Part shown: positions 17,609 through 25,002 of the stretch, in pieces
Layout: every line of letters starts with the position of its first letter
Numbering within the stretch: position 1 is the stretch's first letter
DNA from: Candidatus Praeruminimicrobium purgamenti
GTDB taxonomy: Bacteria; Elusimicrobiota; Endomicrobiia; Endomicrobiales; Endomicrobiaceae
DNA: 51,577 nt
Direction: 5' to 3'
Assembly: GCA_018433585.1 (NCBI GenBank)
Contig: JAHDQW010000014.1
Location: forward strand, 1 to 51,577
Translations under genes and position numbers: made by a program
The notes under the pieces: model-generated
What the model was told of the DNA's origin: nothing
What the model saw: only the letters and a program-made list of their open reading frames with translations
The model's database searches: none

Positions 17609-18202
17609 TTATCCCTTGTATTCTCTTACAAGATATATTAATTTTCCTACAATTTCAATATTATCGGAAGTTATTGCCGGATATTTAGGATTGGATGATT
17701 TTAGAAATATTCTGTCGTTTTCTCTGTAAAACATTTTAACGGCAGATTCTCCGTCTACCAAAGCAACGACGATATCTCCGTTGTAAACTCTTTCGCCCTG
17801 TGAAACGACTATAGTGTCTCCTTCAACTATGCCGGATGGTTCCATACTGTCGCCTTTAACTTTCAAAGCGAAACATTTTCTGTTTCTTGTTACGTTTGTA
17901 TTGATATATACATAATCGTTTGCATCTTCTATCTGTTCAAGGAATGTGCCGGCATGAACTGTTCCTAAAACCGCAACAGGTGAAAAATTTTGTCTGTTAG
18001 GCAAATCTATTCCTCTGGACAAAGAACCTCTTTTTATAAGACAGCCTTTTAACTGTAAGGCTTTAAGATGCTGTTGGACGGAACCTATGGACAATTTGAA
18101 ATTTGCCGCAATTTCTCTGACTGTAGGCATCATTGCGTTGTCTGCGTGAAAATCATTTATGAATTGTAAAACTTTTTTTTGCTTGTCTGTAAGTTCTTTC
18201 AT
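17609..18202 (-). CDS. lexA: LexA repressor (SOS response)
   Basis: The 197-residue protein has an N-terminal winged helix-turn-helix (PTVREIAANFKLSIGSVQQH) and a C-terminal S24 autopeptidase domain. The cleavage bond is A84-G85 (VHAG), the nucleophile S119 (GDSMEPS) and the general base K156 (SAVKMFY), the same numbering as E. coli LexA. RecA-stimulated self-cleavage should lift repression after DNA damage. A GGAGG ribosome site (18208-18212) precedes the ATG, and a consensus-like promoter with inverted repeats lies just upstream, suggesting autoregulation. Confidence 0.96.
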   Translation of the reverse strand: MKELTDKQKKVLQFINDFHADNAMMPTVREIAANFKLSIGSVQQHLKALQLKGCLIKRGSLSRGIDLPNRQNFSPVAVLGTVHAGTFLEQIEDANDYVYINTNVTRNRKCFALKVKGDSMEPSGIVEGDTIVVSQGERVYNGDIVVALVDGESAVKMFYRENDRIFLKSSNPKYPAITSDNIEIVGKLIYLVREYKG

Positions 18203-18223
18203 AAGATCCTCCGGAATAAAAAG

Positions 18224-18254
18224 ATAGTATTTTAATTATACTATACATTTGTAT
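18224..18254. promoter_or_regulatory. Candidate LexA operators (two inverted repeats)
   Basis: One perfect 7-base inverted repeat, atagtat / atactat, spans 18224-18244 with a 7-base spacer and overlaps the -10 box. A second, atacatttgtat (5-base arms, 18243-18254), lies between the -10 and -35 boxes. Their position fits repressor sites, but the LexA box of this lineage is not known to me, so the assignment is inference. Confidence 0.5.
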
Positions 18255-18263
18255 TAAAGTCAA
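18235..18263 (-). promoter_or_regulatory. Sigma-70 type promoter of lexA
   Basis: On the minus strand, TTGACT (18258-18263) and TATAAT (18235-18240) are separated by exactly 17 bases. It reads toward lexA, whose ATG is 32 bases beyond the -10 box. It may also drive the downstream frameshifted gene and tat genes. Confidence 0.85.
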
Positions 18264-18312
18264 ATTTATTGCTTGTTTTTTAAATCGGATGAGCTTTTTG
18301 AAAAGATTTTAT

Positions 18313-18726
18313 TTAATCTGCAAAAGAATTTTTGTATTTGTCGAAAAACTTTTTTTCTATATCGTAAATTTTATATCTTAAAGCTTTATATTTTAAGGCT
18401 GTTTCAAAATCAATTATTTTTGAATATTCTTCCAAAACCCTCAAAGATTCTTCCGCTCTTTTAAAGTTTGCTATTATTATATTTTTTAAATCTGCTCTTG
18501 ATGCTTCCTGTGCTTTTTTACCGGAATCGCTTACACTGTCTCTCGCCGAGAGCATTTGTTCGTAATATTCCGTAAGGTAAGAGGATGCCGCATGGCGTAT
18601 AATTCGTATCTCTTTATAAAATTCTTCGTCGCAAAAAATAAAACGCATGCCGTCTTCTACAACTCTCAGACCTTCTTTGCATCTGTTAACGTTTGTATCT
18701 AGTATTCGTATAAAATTTTTGTCCAT
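18313..18726 (-). CDS. ThiD2-family hydroxymethylpyrimidine phosphate kinase (stand-alone domain)
   Basis: The 137-residue protein carries the ThiD2 signature: RILDTNVNRCKEGLRVVED near the N-terminus, RHAASSYL, SARDSVSDSG, and a helical end with NFKRAEESLRVLEEYSK. In many bacteria this domain is fused to ThiE. Here it stands alone. ThiD2 phosphorylates HMP-phosphate for thiamin synthesis. I chose the ATG at 18724-18726, 2 bases after the rfaE2 stop. A TTG six codons upstream is possible but would overlap rfaE2 and has no better ribosome site. No other thiamin gene is nearby. Confidence 0.75.
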   Translation of the reverse strand: MDKNFIRILDTNVNRCKEGLRVVEDGMRFIFCDEEFYKEIRIIRHAASSYLTEYYEQMLSARDSVSDSGKKAQEASRADLKNIIIANFKRAEESLRVLEEYSKIIDFETALKYKALRYKIYDIEKKFFDKYKNSFAD

Positions 18727-18727
18727 T

Positions 18728-19198
18728 TTAAGAATATCTTTCAACGATTAGTTTTATGAGATTGCTCGTAGATTTTCCGGCAACAAGCGGATATCTGTAA
18801 ACTTTTTTGACAAATTCTCTGCCGATAATATCTTCTATTTTGTAATCGCCGCCTTTAACAAGTATGTCAGGGCGGAGTTTCTTTAAAAGTTCGTAAGGCG
18901 TCTGTTCGTTAAAAATTACTACATAATCTATTGCCGTTATTGCCGCAAGAAGTTTAGTTCTGTCTTTCTGCGGGACTAAAGGTCTTTTAGGCCCTTTAAG
19001 ACCGGCTAAAGATTTATCTGAATTTATTGCAACTATTAAAACGTCTCCGAGCGTTTTTGCTTTTTGGAACAAACTGACATGCCCTATATGTATCAAGTCA
19101 AAACAGCCGTTAGTGAAAACTATTTTTTTGTTTTCTTCTTTTAGTTTTTTAACGGTTTCGATTAATTTTTTTGTTGAACAAATTTTATTATTATCCAA
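18728..19198 (-). CDS. rfaE2: D-glycero-beta-D-manno-heptose 1-phosphate adenylyltransferase
   Basis: This is a nucleotidyltransferase of about 156 residues with the family signatures KIVFTNGCFDLIHIGHVSL (the HxGH active site), NSDKSLAGLKGPKRPL, DRTKLLAAITAIDYVV and ILVKGGDYK. It corresponds to the C-terminal half of HldE and makes ADP-heptose for lipopolysaccharide core. Neither candidate start is ATG. The TTG at 19196-19198 has an AGGA upstream and gives a typical N-terminus, while another TTG at 19211-19213 adds five residues. It overlaps the end of gmhA slightly, and the two act in the same pathway. Confidence 0.9.
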   Translation of the reverse strand: MDNNKICSTKKLIETVKKLKEENKKIVFTNGCFDLIHIGHVSLFQKAKTLGDVLIVAINSDKSLAGLKGPKRPLVPQKDRTKLLAAITAIDYVVIFNEQTPYELLKKLRPDILVKGGDYKIEDIIGREFVKKVYRYPLVAGKSTSNLIKLIVERYS

Positions 19199-19769
19199 AG
19201 ATTTTTTCCTCAACCAATTTAGCTATAATGTGCAAAAGAAGTATATGACATTCCTGAATTCTTCCTGTAACTTTTGAAGGAGCGCAGTAACACATATCTG
19301 ATAAAAGTTTTAATTGTCCTCCGTCTGCACCGGTAAGTCCTATTACAAAAATCCCCATATCTTTTGCTGTTTCTACCGCTTTAATCACGTTTATAGAGTT
19401 TCCTGAAGTTGTTATTGCGATTATTATATCGCCTTTTTGGGCAAAAGCCTCAACTTGTCTGCTGAAAACGAACTCGTAGCCGAAATCGTTTCCGATTGCC
19501 GTTACGGAAGAAATATTTTCCGTCAAGGCTATGGCAGGAAGAGCATTTCTGTTTTTTTCAAATCTGCATACCAGTTCGGCGGCAAAATGCAGAGCGTCGC
19601 ATGCAGACCCTCCGTTGCCGAAAATAATTGCTTTTTTACCGTGCTGGTAAGCTTCGTTGATTTTATTTGCAATAGACTGTATATAAACCAATTGTCCTTC
19701 ATCCAACATTTTTTGTTTGGTCTCAATACTGTCGCTTATTAAAGTTTTAATTGTGCTTTTCATATCCAT
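19191..19769 (-). CDS. gmhA: Sedoheptulose-7-phosphate isomerase (phosphoheptose isomerase)
   Basis: The roughly 192-residue SIS-domain protein has AIIFGNGGSACDALHFAAEL, ITTSGNSINVIKAVETAK, FVIGLTGADGG and a C-terminal HILLLHIIAKLVE helix, as in GmhA. It converts sedoheptulose-7-P to heptose-7-P, the first step to ADP-heptose. I chose the ATG at 19767-19769 because a GGAG lies about 6 bases upstream. A TTG at 19779-19781 would overlap that site. It is followed by rfaE2 and thiD2. Confidence 0.93.
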   Translation of the reverse strand: MDMKSTIKTLISDSIETKQKMLDEGQLVYIQSIANKINEAYQHGKKAIIFGNGGSACDALHFAAELVCRFEKNRNALPAIALTENISSVTAIGNDFGYEFVFSRQVEAFAQKGDIIIAITTSGNSINVIKAVETAKDMGIFVIGLTGADGGQLKLLSDMCYCAPSKVTGRIQECHILLLHIIAKLVEEKIFG

Positions 19770-19786
19770 AATTGTCTCCAATTAAT

Positions 19787-19816
19787 AAAGCCCGCCTTTT
19801 TATGCCGGCGGGCTTT
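19787..19816 (-). terminator. Rho-independent terminator after accC
   Basis: A perfect 10-base GC-rich stem, aaagcccgcc (19787-19796) with ggcgggcttt (19807-19816), has a 10-base loop. It lies 28 bases beyond the accC stop. The minus-strand sequence after it is A/T-rich (TTATTAATT) without a long T-run. It sits only 17 bases before the gmhA start codon, so it may also affect gmhA expression. Confidence 0.8.
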
Positions 19817-19844
19817 AAATTAAAATATTTTTTCAGCCTGCCCG

Positions 19845-21194
19845 TTATTTACCGAATATATATTTTGGCAAAAAATCCGTACATACGTTTCCTTTATGGA
19901 AGAATTCGTTTTCCATAATTTTTGCATGTAAAGTGGCTGTATTTTTTATTCCTTCAATCTGCGTTTCTTTCAAAGCTCTGGACATTCTGGTAATTGCTTC
20001 TTCTCTGGTTGCCCCGTGAGCGATTATTTTGGCTATAAGGCTGTCATAAAAAGGAGGAATCGTATAACCTGAATAAACGTGGGTGTCAACTCTTATCCCG
20101 GGACCGCCAGGCAGATACAAATGTCCGATTTTTCCAGGAGAAGGAATAAAGTCCTTGTCAGGATCTTCGGCGTTTATTCTGCACTCTATGGCATGCCCGT
20201 TTATTTTTATGTCGCTTGAATCAAAAGATAATCTTTCGCCGGCCGCCAATAAAATTTGTTCTTTAACCAAATCTATTCCGGTAATGGTTTCAGTTACAGG
20301 ATGCTCAACCTGAATTCTTGTATTCATTTCCATGAAATAAAAATTTAAATGTTTGTCTACTAAAAATTCTACCGTTCCGACAGTTATATACCCTACGGCT
20401 GCCGCAGCGCTTTGAGCTGCTTTACCCATTTTTTTCCTTAATGAATCATTAATGAACGGTGACGGACTTTCTTCAACAAGTTTTTGGTGTCTTCTTTGAA
20501 TTGAGCAGTCTCTTTCAGGAAGATAAACGACTTTTCCTTTGCAGTCTCCCAAAATCTGAAATTCTATATGATGAGGTTCTTCAATGTATTTTTCCATGTA
20601 AACGTCAGGATTACCGAAAGCGGCTTTAGCTTCCGTCTGAGCCATTATAATGGAATTTTTAAGAGCTTCTTCGCTTACGACGATTCTCATGCCTTTTCCG
20701 CCGCCGCCGGCAGTGGCTTTAACTATTACAGGATATCCTATTTTTTGTGCAAGTTTAAATATTTCAGGGTCATCCGCCGATACAGGACCTTCAGATCCTG
20801 GAACAACAGGCACTTTTGATTTTATCATCAATTGTCTGGCGGCTATTTTATCTCCCATTTTTTCAATGGAGCTTCTTTTAGGACCGATAAAAGATATTCC
20901 GCAGCTTTCGCATACTTCCGCAAAATATGTATTTTCCGCCAAAAATCCGTATCCCGGATGAATAGCGTCGGCGCCTGTAATTTCAGCCGCTGAAATTATG
21001 CTCGGAATGTTAAGGTAACTTTCACTTGCAGATGCAGGACCTACGCAAATTGATTCGTCCGCAAGTTTTACATGCATTGATTCTTTGTCTGCCTCAGAAT
21101 GTATGGCAACCGTCTGGATGCCGAGTTCTCTGGCAGCTCTGACTACTCTGCAGGCTATTTCGCCTCTGTTTGCGATTAATATTTTTTTAAACAT
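19845..21194 (-). CDS. accC: Acetyl-CoA carboxylase biotin carboxylase subunit
   Basis: The 449-residue ATP-grasp enzyme starts MFKKILIANRGEIACRVVRA. It has the glycine-rich ATP loop KATAGGGGKGMRIV, EKYIEEPHHIEFQILGD, ERDCSIQRRHQKLVEE, EMNTRIQVEHPVTE and the GHAIECRINAED region. It carboxylates biotin on AccB, the first half-reaction of malonyl-CoA synthesis. The start was chosen at 21194 because GGGAG (21203-21207) lies 8 bases upstream, which drops seven residues from the longest frame. It follows accB closely. No carboxyltransferase subunit genes are in the window. Confidence 0.96.
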   Translation of the reverse strand: MFKKILIANRGEIACRVVRAARELGIQTVAIHSEADKESMHVKLADESICVGPASASESYLNIPSIISAAEITGADAIHPGYGFLAENTYFAEVCESCGISFIGPKRSSIEKMGDKIAARQLMIKSKVPVVPGSEGPVSADDPEIFKLAQKIGYPVIVKATAGGGGKGMRIVVSEEALKNSIIMAQTEAKAAFGNPDVYMEKYIEEPHHIEFQILGDCKGKVVYLPERDCSIQRRHQKLVEESPSPFINDSLRKKMGKAAQSAAAAVGYITVGTVEFLVDKHLNFYFMEMNTRIQVEHPVTETITGIDLVKEQILLAAGERLSFDSSDIKINGHAIECRINAEDPDKDFIPSPGKIGHLYLPGGPGIRVDTHVYSGYTIPPFYDSLIAKIIAHGATREEAITRMSRALKETQIEGIKNTATLHAKIMENEFFHKGNVCTDFLPKYIFGK

Positions 21195-21218
21195 ATTATA
21201 ATCTCCCGATATCAAAAA

Positions 21219-21632
21219 CTATGCTTGTGCCTGATCTGACGTATCTACCAAAAACAATTCCTGTCCGTACTCTACGGATTCTCCGTTTTGTACGCAAACT
21301 TTAACAACTTTACCTTTTGTTGTGGCAATAACGTCTTTTATAATCTTCATGGCTTCAATTGCAGCTATTTTCTGCCCTACTTCAACATGGTTGCCTTCTA
21401 CTATGAAAGGCGGTCTGTCGTTTGCCGGAGCATTGTAAAATGTTCCTACCATTGATGATTTAATAGAAACAATCGGAGATTTTTCGACTACGACTTTTTT
21501 AGGGGCGGCAATTTTTTGCGTTACTTCGCTTTTTTTGAAATAAACTGATGTTTCTCCGGAATCAAATTCCATTTCTTCAATATCTGTTTCTCTTATTGAT
21601 TCCAAAAATTTTTTAATTTCAATAGGATTCAT
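21219..21632 (-). CDS. accB: Biotin carboxyl carrier protein of acetyl-CoA carboxylase
   Basis: The 137-residue protein has an acidic N-terminal segment, a basic linker (KKSEVTQKIAAPKKVVVEK) and a C-terminal biotinyl domain with MVGTFYNAP and IEAMKIIKDV. Biotin is attached to Lys96 of the EAMK motif. The residue after that lysine is Ile where Met or Leu is more common. A GAGG ribosome site precedes the ATG. It lies between efp and accC on the minus strand, the frequent efp-accB-accC arrangement. Confidence 0.95.
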   Translation of the reverse strand: MNPIEIKKFLESIRETDIEEMEFDSGETSVYFKKSEVTQKIAAPKKVVVEKSPIVSIKSSMVGTFYNAPANDRPPFIVEGNHVEVGQKIAAIEAMKIIKDVIATTKGKVVKVCVQNGESVEYGQELFLVDTSDQAQA

Positions 21633-21662
21633 AAAAACCTCATAGTTTTAGATATGATTCTG

Positions 21663-22220
21663 TTATACTCTTTCTACGTATTCGCCTGTTCTGGTGTCGA
21701 CTCTGACTTTGTCGCCTTCCTTTATAAATAAAGGAACTTTTATTTCGGCGCCTGTTTCTATTTTTGCAAATTTAGTCAAATTTGTTACAGAGTCGCCTTT
21801 TATTCCCGGTTCGGCTTCTATAATAGTCATTTCAACTATAAGAGGCATATCAATGCCGATTAACTCTTCTTCCAAATATATGGCGTCAATTTCCTGGTTT
21901 TCTTTCAAATAAATTTCTTTGCCGTCCATCTTTTCTTTCGGCACAGGAATCTGTTCGTAAGAATTCATATCCATAAATATGTAATTTTCACCTTCCGCAT
22001 ATAAGAACTGTTTTTTTTGTCTGGTAACGCTCAAAGCATCAAATTTTTCGCCTGATTTGAAAGTTCTGTCTATCGTTCCGCCTTTTTTAACATGTCTCAA
22101 TTTAACTCTCATAACCGCTCCGCCTTTGCCCGGCTTATGATTTTGAAACCATGTTATCTGATAAGGTTCATTATCAACTAAAATTACTAAACCGTTTTTG
22201 AAATCCGAAGTTGAAACCAT
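21663..22220 (-). CDS. efp: Translation elongation factor P
   Basis: The 185-residue protein has the three-barrel EF-P pattern, with the tip loop HKPGKGGAVMRVKLR (Lys32 at the tip), the middle barrel with FLYAEGENYIFMD, and the C-terminal signature GIKGDSVTNLTKFAKIETGA. It relieves ribosome stalling at polyproline. No EpmA or other lysine-modifying enzyme is in the window, so the modification state is unknown. AGGAG precedes the ATG. It is upstream of accB in the same direction. Confidence 0.96.
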   Translation of the reverse strand: MVSTSDFKNGLVILVDNEPYQITWFQNHKPGKGGAVMRVKLRHVKKGGTIDRTFKSGEKFDALSVTRQKKQFLYAEGENYIFMDMNSYEQIPVPKEKMDGKEIYLKENQEIDAIYLEEELIGIDMPLIVEMTIIEAEPGIKGDSVTNLTKFAKIETGAEIKVPLFIKEGDKVRVDTRTGEYVERV

Positions 22221-22246
22221 TATTGTTTTCTCCTGTTACTGTTACT

Positions 22247-23293
22247 CTAAATTTTTGTATTTGTTAAAACTTTGCATCCTTTTTTTGTAACCAACACCGT
22301 ATCTTCAAGCCTTATTCCGAATTTTCCCGGAAAATATACGCCCGGTTCTATCGTTATTATCATATTTTCTTGTAAAATTTCTTTTGAATTTTGAGAGACT
22401 GACGGAAATTCGTGTATGTTTAAGCCGACTCCATGCCCTGTTCCGTGAATGAATTTATCACCGAACCCTGCTTTTGTAATGACATCTCTTGCCGCCGAAT
22501 CAACTGCGCTGCATTTAATGCCCGCTTTTACGGCTGCCAGCGAGATATCATGAGCCTGCTTTACCAAAGACCACATCTTTTCAGAATTATCGCTAATTTT
22601 ACCTAAAAAAACTATACGTGTCAAATCAGAACAGTACCCTTTATATACGCACCCCATATCTATAAGAACTATGTCGTTTCTTAAAATTTTTCTGTTTCCG
22701 CTCGCATGATGCGGGTTTGATGAATGCTGTCCGCTTGCAACTATTGTTTTAAAACTGGCTGATGTGCGGCTTTTTGAAAATTCTTCTTCTATTTTGAAAT
22801 ATATTTCAGTTTCGGTCATTCCGGGCTCTATCTGTGTTTTTACTTTGTCAAAAATATCCGAAACTATTTCACATGCCGTTTTAATATTTTTTATTTCTTC
22901 TTTACTTTTAATTATTCTCAAATCGGCTGTCAGACCGTTTATTTTCGATACGGAAACATTATTGTTGAAAAGTTTTTTTATTACGGCGTCAAAAACAAGC
23001 ACGTTTGTATTTGAGACGTCAATACAAACATCTTTAATTTTGTATTTTCTGCATATTTCTGTCAATCCTTCGGTAAAAGATGAGGCAATCTTTATTTTTA
23101 CAGCGTTTCCGAAATGCTCTTTAACCTGACCTTCTATCATTTTTGATGTTATCGTGAAAATATTTTTTTTATAAAGCAGAAGCCAAAAACCGTCAAATCC
23201 TGCTTCCGTTAAATAAAAAATATCTTTCGGATCTGTTACTAAAATTGCCCGGTCGGCGTATTTTTCCGTAAGCTTTGATATTCTTTTATTCAT
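22247..23293 (-). CDS. M24 family metallopeptidase (Xaa-Pro aminopeptidase type)
   Basis: The 348-residue protein has an N-terminal creatinase-like domain and a C-terminal pita-bread peptidase fold. The five metal ligands are visible: Asp in VLIDMGC, Asp in YCSDLTRIV, His in GTGHGVGLNIHE, Glu in TIEPGVYF and Glu in IRLEDTVLV. It should remove N-terminal residues ahead of proline in the cytoplasm. It is the first gene of the aminopeptidase-efp-accB-accC run. No clear ribosome site lies before the ATG. Confidence 0.9.
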   Translation of the reverse strand: MNKRISKLTEKYADRAILVTDPKDIFYLTEAGFDGFWLLLYKKNIFTITSKMIEGQVKEHFGNAVKIKIASSFTEGLTEICRKYKIKDVCIDVSNTNVLVFDAVIKKLFNNNVSVSKINGLTADLRIIKSKEEIKNIKTACEIVSDIFDKVKTQIEPGMTETEIYFKIEEEFSKSRTSASFKTIVASGQHSSNPHHASGNRKILRNDIVLIDMGCVYKGYCSDLTRIVFLGKISDNSEKMWSLVKQAHDISLAAVKAGIKCSAVDSAARDVITKAGFGDKFIHGTGHGVGLNIHEFPSVSQNSKEILQENMIITIEPGVYFPGKFGIRLEDTVLVTKKGCKVLTNTKI

Positions 23294-23397
23294 AACATAA
23301 TAATTCTATCATTTTTTTACATACATATATATATTGTAATGCTGAAAAATATTAAATATGTTTCAGCCTGCTTGATTTTTATTTCCAAAAAAAGTAA

Positions 23398-23403
23398 TAT
23401 AAT
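23398..23403 (+). promoter_or_regulatory. -10 box of the tRNA-Asn promoter
   Basis: TATAAT lies 26 bases before the tRNA. The matching -35 region is weak: TTGATT at 23372-23377 is 20 bases away, and better-spaced hexamers are poor matches. Confidence 0.5.
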
Positions 23404-23429
23404 AAACCAATCTTTAATAAAAGTTTAAT

Positions 23430-23501
23430 TCCGACATAGCTCAATGGTCGAGCATCCCGCTGTTAACGGGAGGGTTGTAGGTTCGAGTCCTACTGTCGGA
23501 G
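23430..23501 (+). tRNA. tRNA-Asn (anticodon GTT)
   Basis: The acceptor stem tccgaca (23430-23436) pairs perfectly with tgtcgga (23494-23500). The anticodon stem tcccg/cggga encloses loop ctGTTaa, and the T-arm ggttcgagtcc is present. CCA is not encoded. It stands alone between the aminopeptidase and the metal-uptake genes. Confidence 0.97.
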
Positions 23502-23541
23502 TTTTTCTTTTCCGGTAAGAAAAAGATACAATAAAAAAGTC

Positions 23542-23826
23542 ATGAACAGCATATTTTTCAAAATATCCAGATTGGCAAAATTGTTATTTTGCATTTATTT
23601 TGTTCTGTTTTTTGCGCTTGTAATTCCTTTCCATCATCATGCTGACAATAAAACGCACGAAAAAGACTGCTCCATATGTATGCTTGCGGCACAGCAGTTC
23701 ATTTCAGAAGTCAATTCAGGTATTACGGCGGTTTTTGTTTTCATTATCGCTGTTTTTATCGCAAAAAACGCGATAAAAAAATTTAAAAAAGACGCTATAT
23801 ATCTTCGCAGTCCTCCAACGCTTTAA
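23542..23826 (+). CDS. Small membrane protein with His/Cys-rich putative metal motif
   Basis: This 94-residue protein is not assigned to a family. It has a hydrophobic N-terminal helix (LLFCIYFVLFFALVI), then FHHHADNKTHEKDCSICMLA, with four histidines and a CxxC pair, then a second helix (AVFVFIIAVFIA) and a basic tail. Two membrane crossings with the His/Cys loop outside would suit metal binding. It lies just upstream of the barrel and metal ABC genes, which suggests a part in zinc handling. That role is inference. The ribosome site is weak. Confidence 0.7.
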   Translation: MNSIFFKISRLAKLLFCIYFVLFFALVIPFHHHADNKTHEKDCSICMLAAQQFISEVNSGITAVFVFIIAVFIAKNAIKKFKKDAIYLRSPPTL

Positions 23827-23849
23827 TATAAAAATTCATTAATCATTAA

Positions 23850-23877
23850 GCATATTCTTTTAACTTAGAGAATATGC
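23850..23877 (+). terminator. Hairpin between the His-rich gene and the barrel gene (terminator/attenuator or operator)
   Basis: A perfect 9-base inverted repeat, gcatattct and agaatatgc, has a 10-base loop and is followed by a T-rich tract (ccattttcttttt). It could end transcription of the upstream gene. The AT-rich palindrome could also be a binding site for a metal regulator. Confidence 0.55.
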
Positions 23878-23914
23878 CCATTTTCTTTTTAATTTTTAAA
23901 TTAAAGGAGTTTTT

Positions 23915-24976
23915 ATGTTTCGTTGGAGAACAAACTTATGTGTTATTTTGTTTATTGTATTTATTATAGGTGTACACAAATCATTCGCAGGTGTTGTAAA
24001 TCCGGATATTTCAGTTATAGGGCAGATTATTTCAAATCGCACAGATGACGCTTCATCGGAAAATGCAAATACTTCAACTTTGAATTTAGGAGAAACTGAA
24101 ATCGTTGTGGACGGTTATCTTAATCCTTATGCAAAAGGTTTTTTTGTTTTTGCCATAGAAGACGGGAAAATAGAAACCGAGGAAGCATATCTTACGATAT
24201 TTAAAGGGCTTCCTGACGGATTTGCTTTAAAAGGCGGTAAATACCGCGTAGGTTTCGGAAAACTTAATCCTGTTCATCCTCATGCTTATTCATTTATTTC
24301 TGCACCGAGAGTAATGGCGGAAATGCTTCCGGGAGAGGAAAGTTTTAACGAAACGGGCGTGCAGGCGTCTTTTTTATTGCCTGCTTTCGGAAATTGTGCT
24401 TCCGTTATTTCCGGCGATATTATAAACGGATCGTCTTTTCATCCTGACGAAACGAAAGAATCTTCCGGATGGGTGGGGCGGTTAAGCAATTCTTTGCTTA
24501 TCAACGATACGACGCCGTTGGAAATAGGAGCGTCTGCAACGCAAGGCACAAACAACGTCAAATGGGGTACTAAAACTTTAGTTTGCGGAGTTGACTGCAA
24601 AACTAAAATTAAATTCTCTCCTTTTACAACTTTAACTTTGCAGGGAGAATATTTTTACAATAAAAGCGATATTGTTACAGACAACGATACAGGCAGCTTT
24701 AGAAATATTGTAAGGGACGGCTTTTATGCTTTTGCCGATTTAAATTTTTGGCAGAGATGGAACGGCGGAGTCATTTATGACCGGTACAACCCTTTGCATG
24801 ACAAAAATTTAAGAGACAGTGCTGTAAAGTATTTTGTCGGATACTCTCTTCTTGAAGAGACTACTTTATTTCGTTTAGCTTACGAACAGTTTATGCCGGA
24901 AGGCTCTGATGTCGTAAATACTGTAACTTTTCAGGTAGTTTTCAGTATAGGTCCGCATAAAGCGCATCAGTTTTAG
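23915..24976 (+). CDS. Outer-membrane beta-barrel (porin-like) protein linked to metal uptake
   Basis: The 353-residue protein begins with a signal peptide (hydrophobic CVILFIVFIIGV, likely cut after KSFAG). The mature part alternates polar and hydrophobic residues with many aromatic strand ends, and stretches such as GGKYRVGFGKLNPVHPHAYSF and TLQGEYFYNKSD fit a porin-like barrel. It is followed 26 bases later by the ABC binding-protein gene, so it probably admits the metal across the outer membrane. A strong AAAGGAG lies before the ATG. The specificity is not visible. Confidence 0.7.
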   Translation: MFRWRTNLCVILFIVFIIGVHKSFAGVVNPDISVIGQIISNRTDDASSENANTSTLNLGETEIVVDGYLNPYAKGFFVFAIEDGKIETEEAYLTIFKGLPDGFALKGGKYRVGFGKLNPVHPHAYSFISAPRVMAEMLPGEESFNETGVQASFLLPAFGNCASVISGDIINGSSFHPDETKESSGWVGRLSNSLLINDTTPLEIGASATQGTNNVKWGTKTLVCGVDCKTKIKFSPFTTLTLQGEYFYNKSDIVTDNDTGSFRNIVRDGFYAFADLNFWQRWNGGVIYDRYNPLHDKNLRDSAVKYFVGYSLLEETTLFRLAYEQFMPEGSDVVNTVTFQVVFSIGPHKAHQF

Positions 24977-25002
24977 GAAAATTTTTAAGGAGAAGACTAT
25001 AA

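Noticed and set aside
19769-21215. Longer N-termini from TTG or upstream ATG for gmhA, rfaE2, thiD2 and accC
   Set aside because: Shine-Dalgarno position and usual family starts favour the shorter forms for accC, gmhA and rfaE2. For thiD2 the choice is based on spacing from the previous stop.
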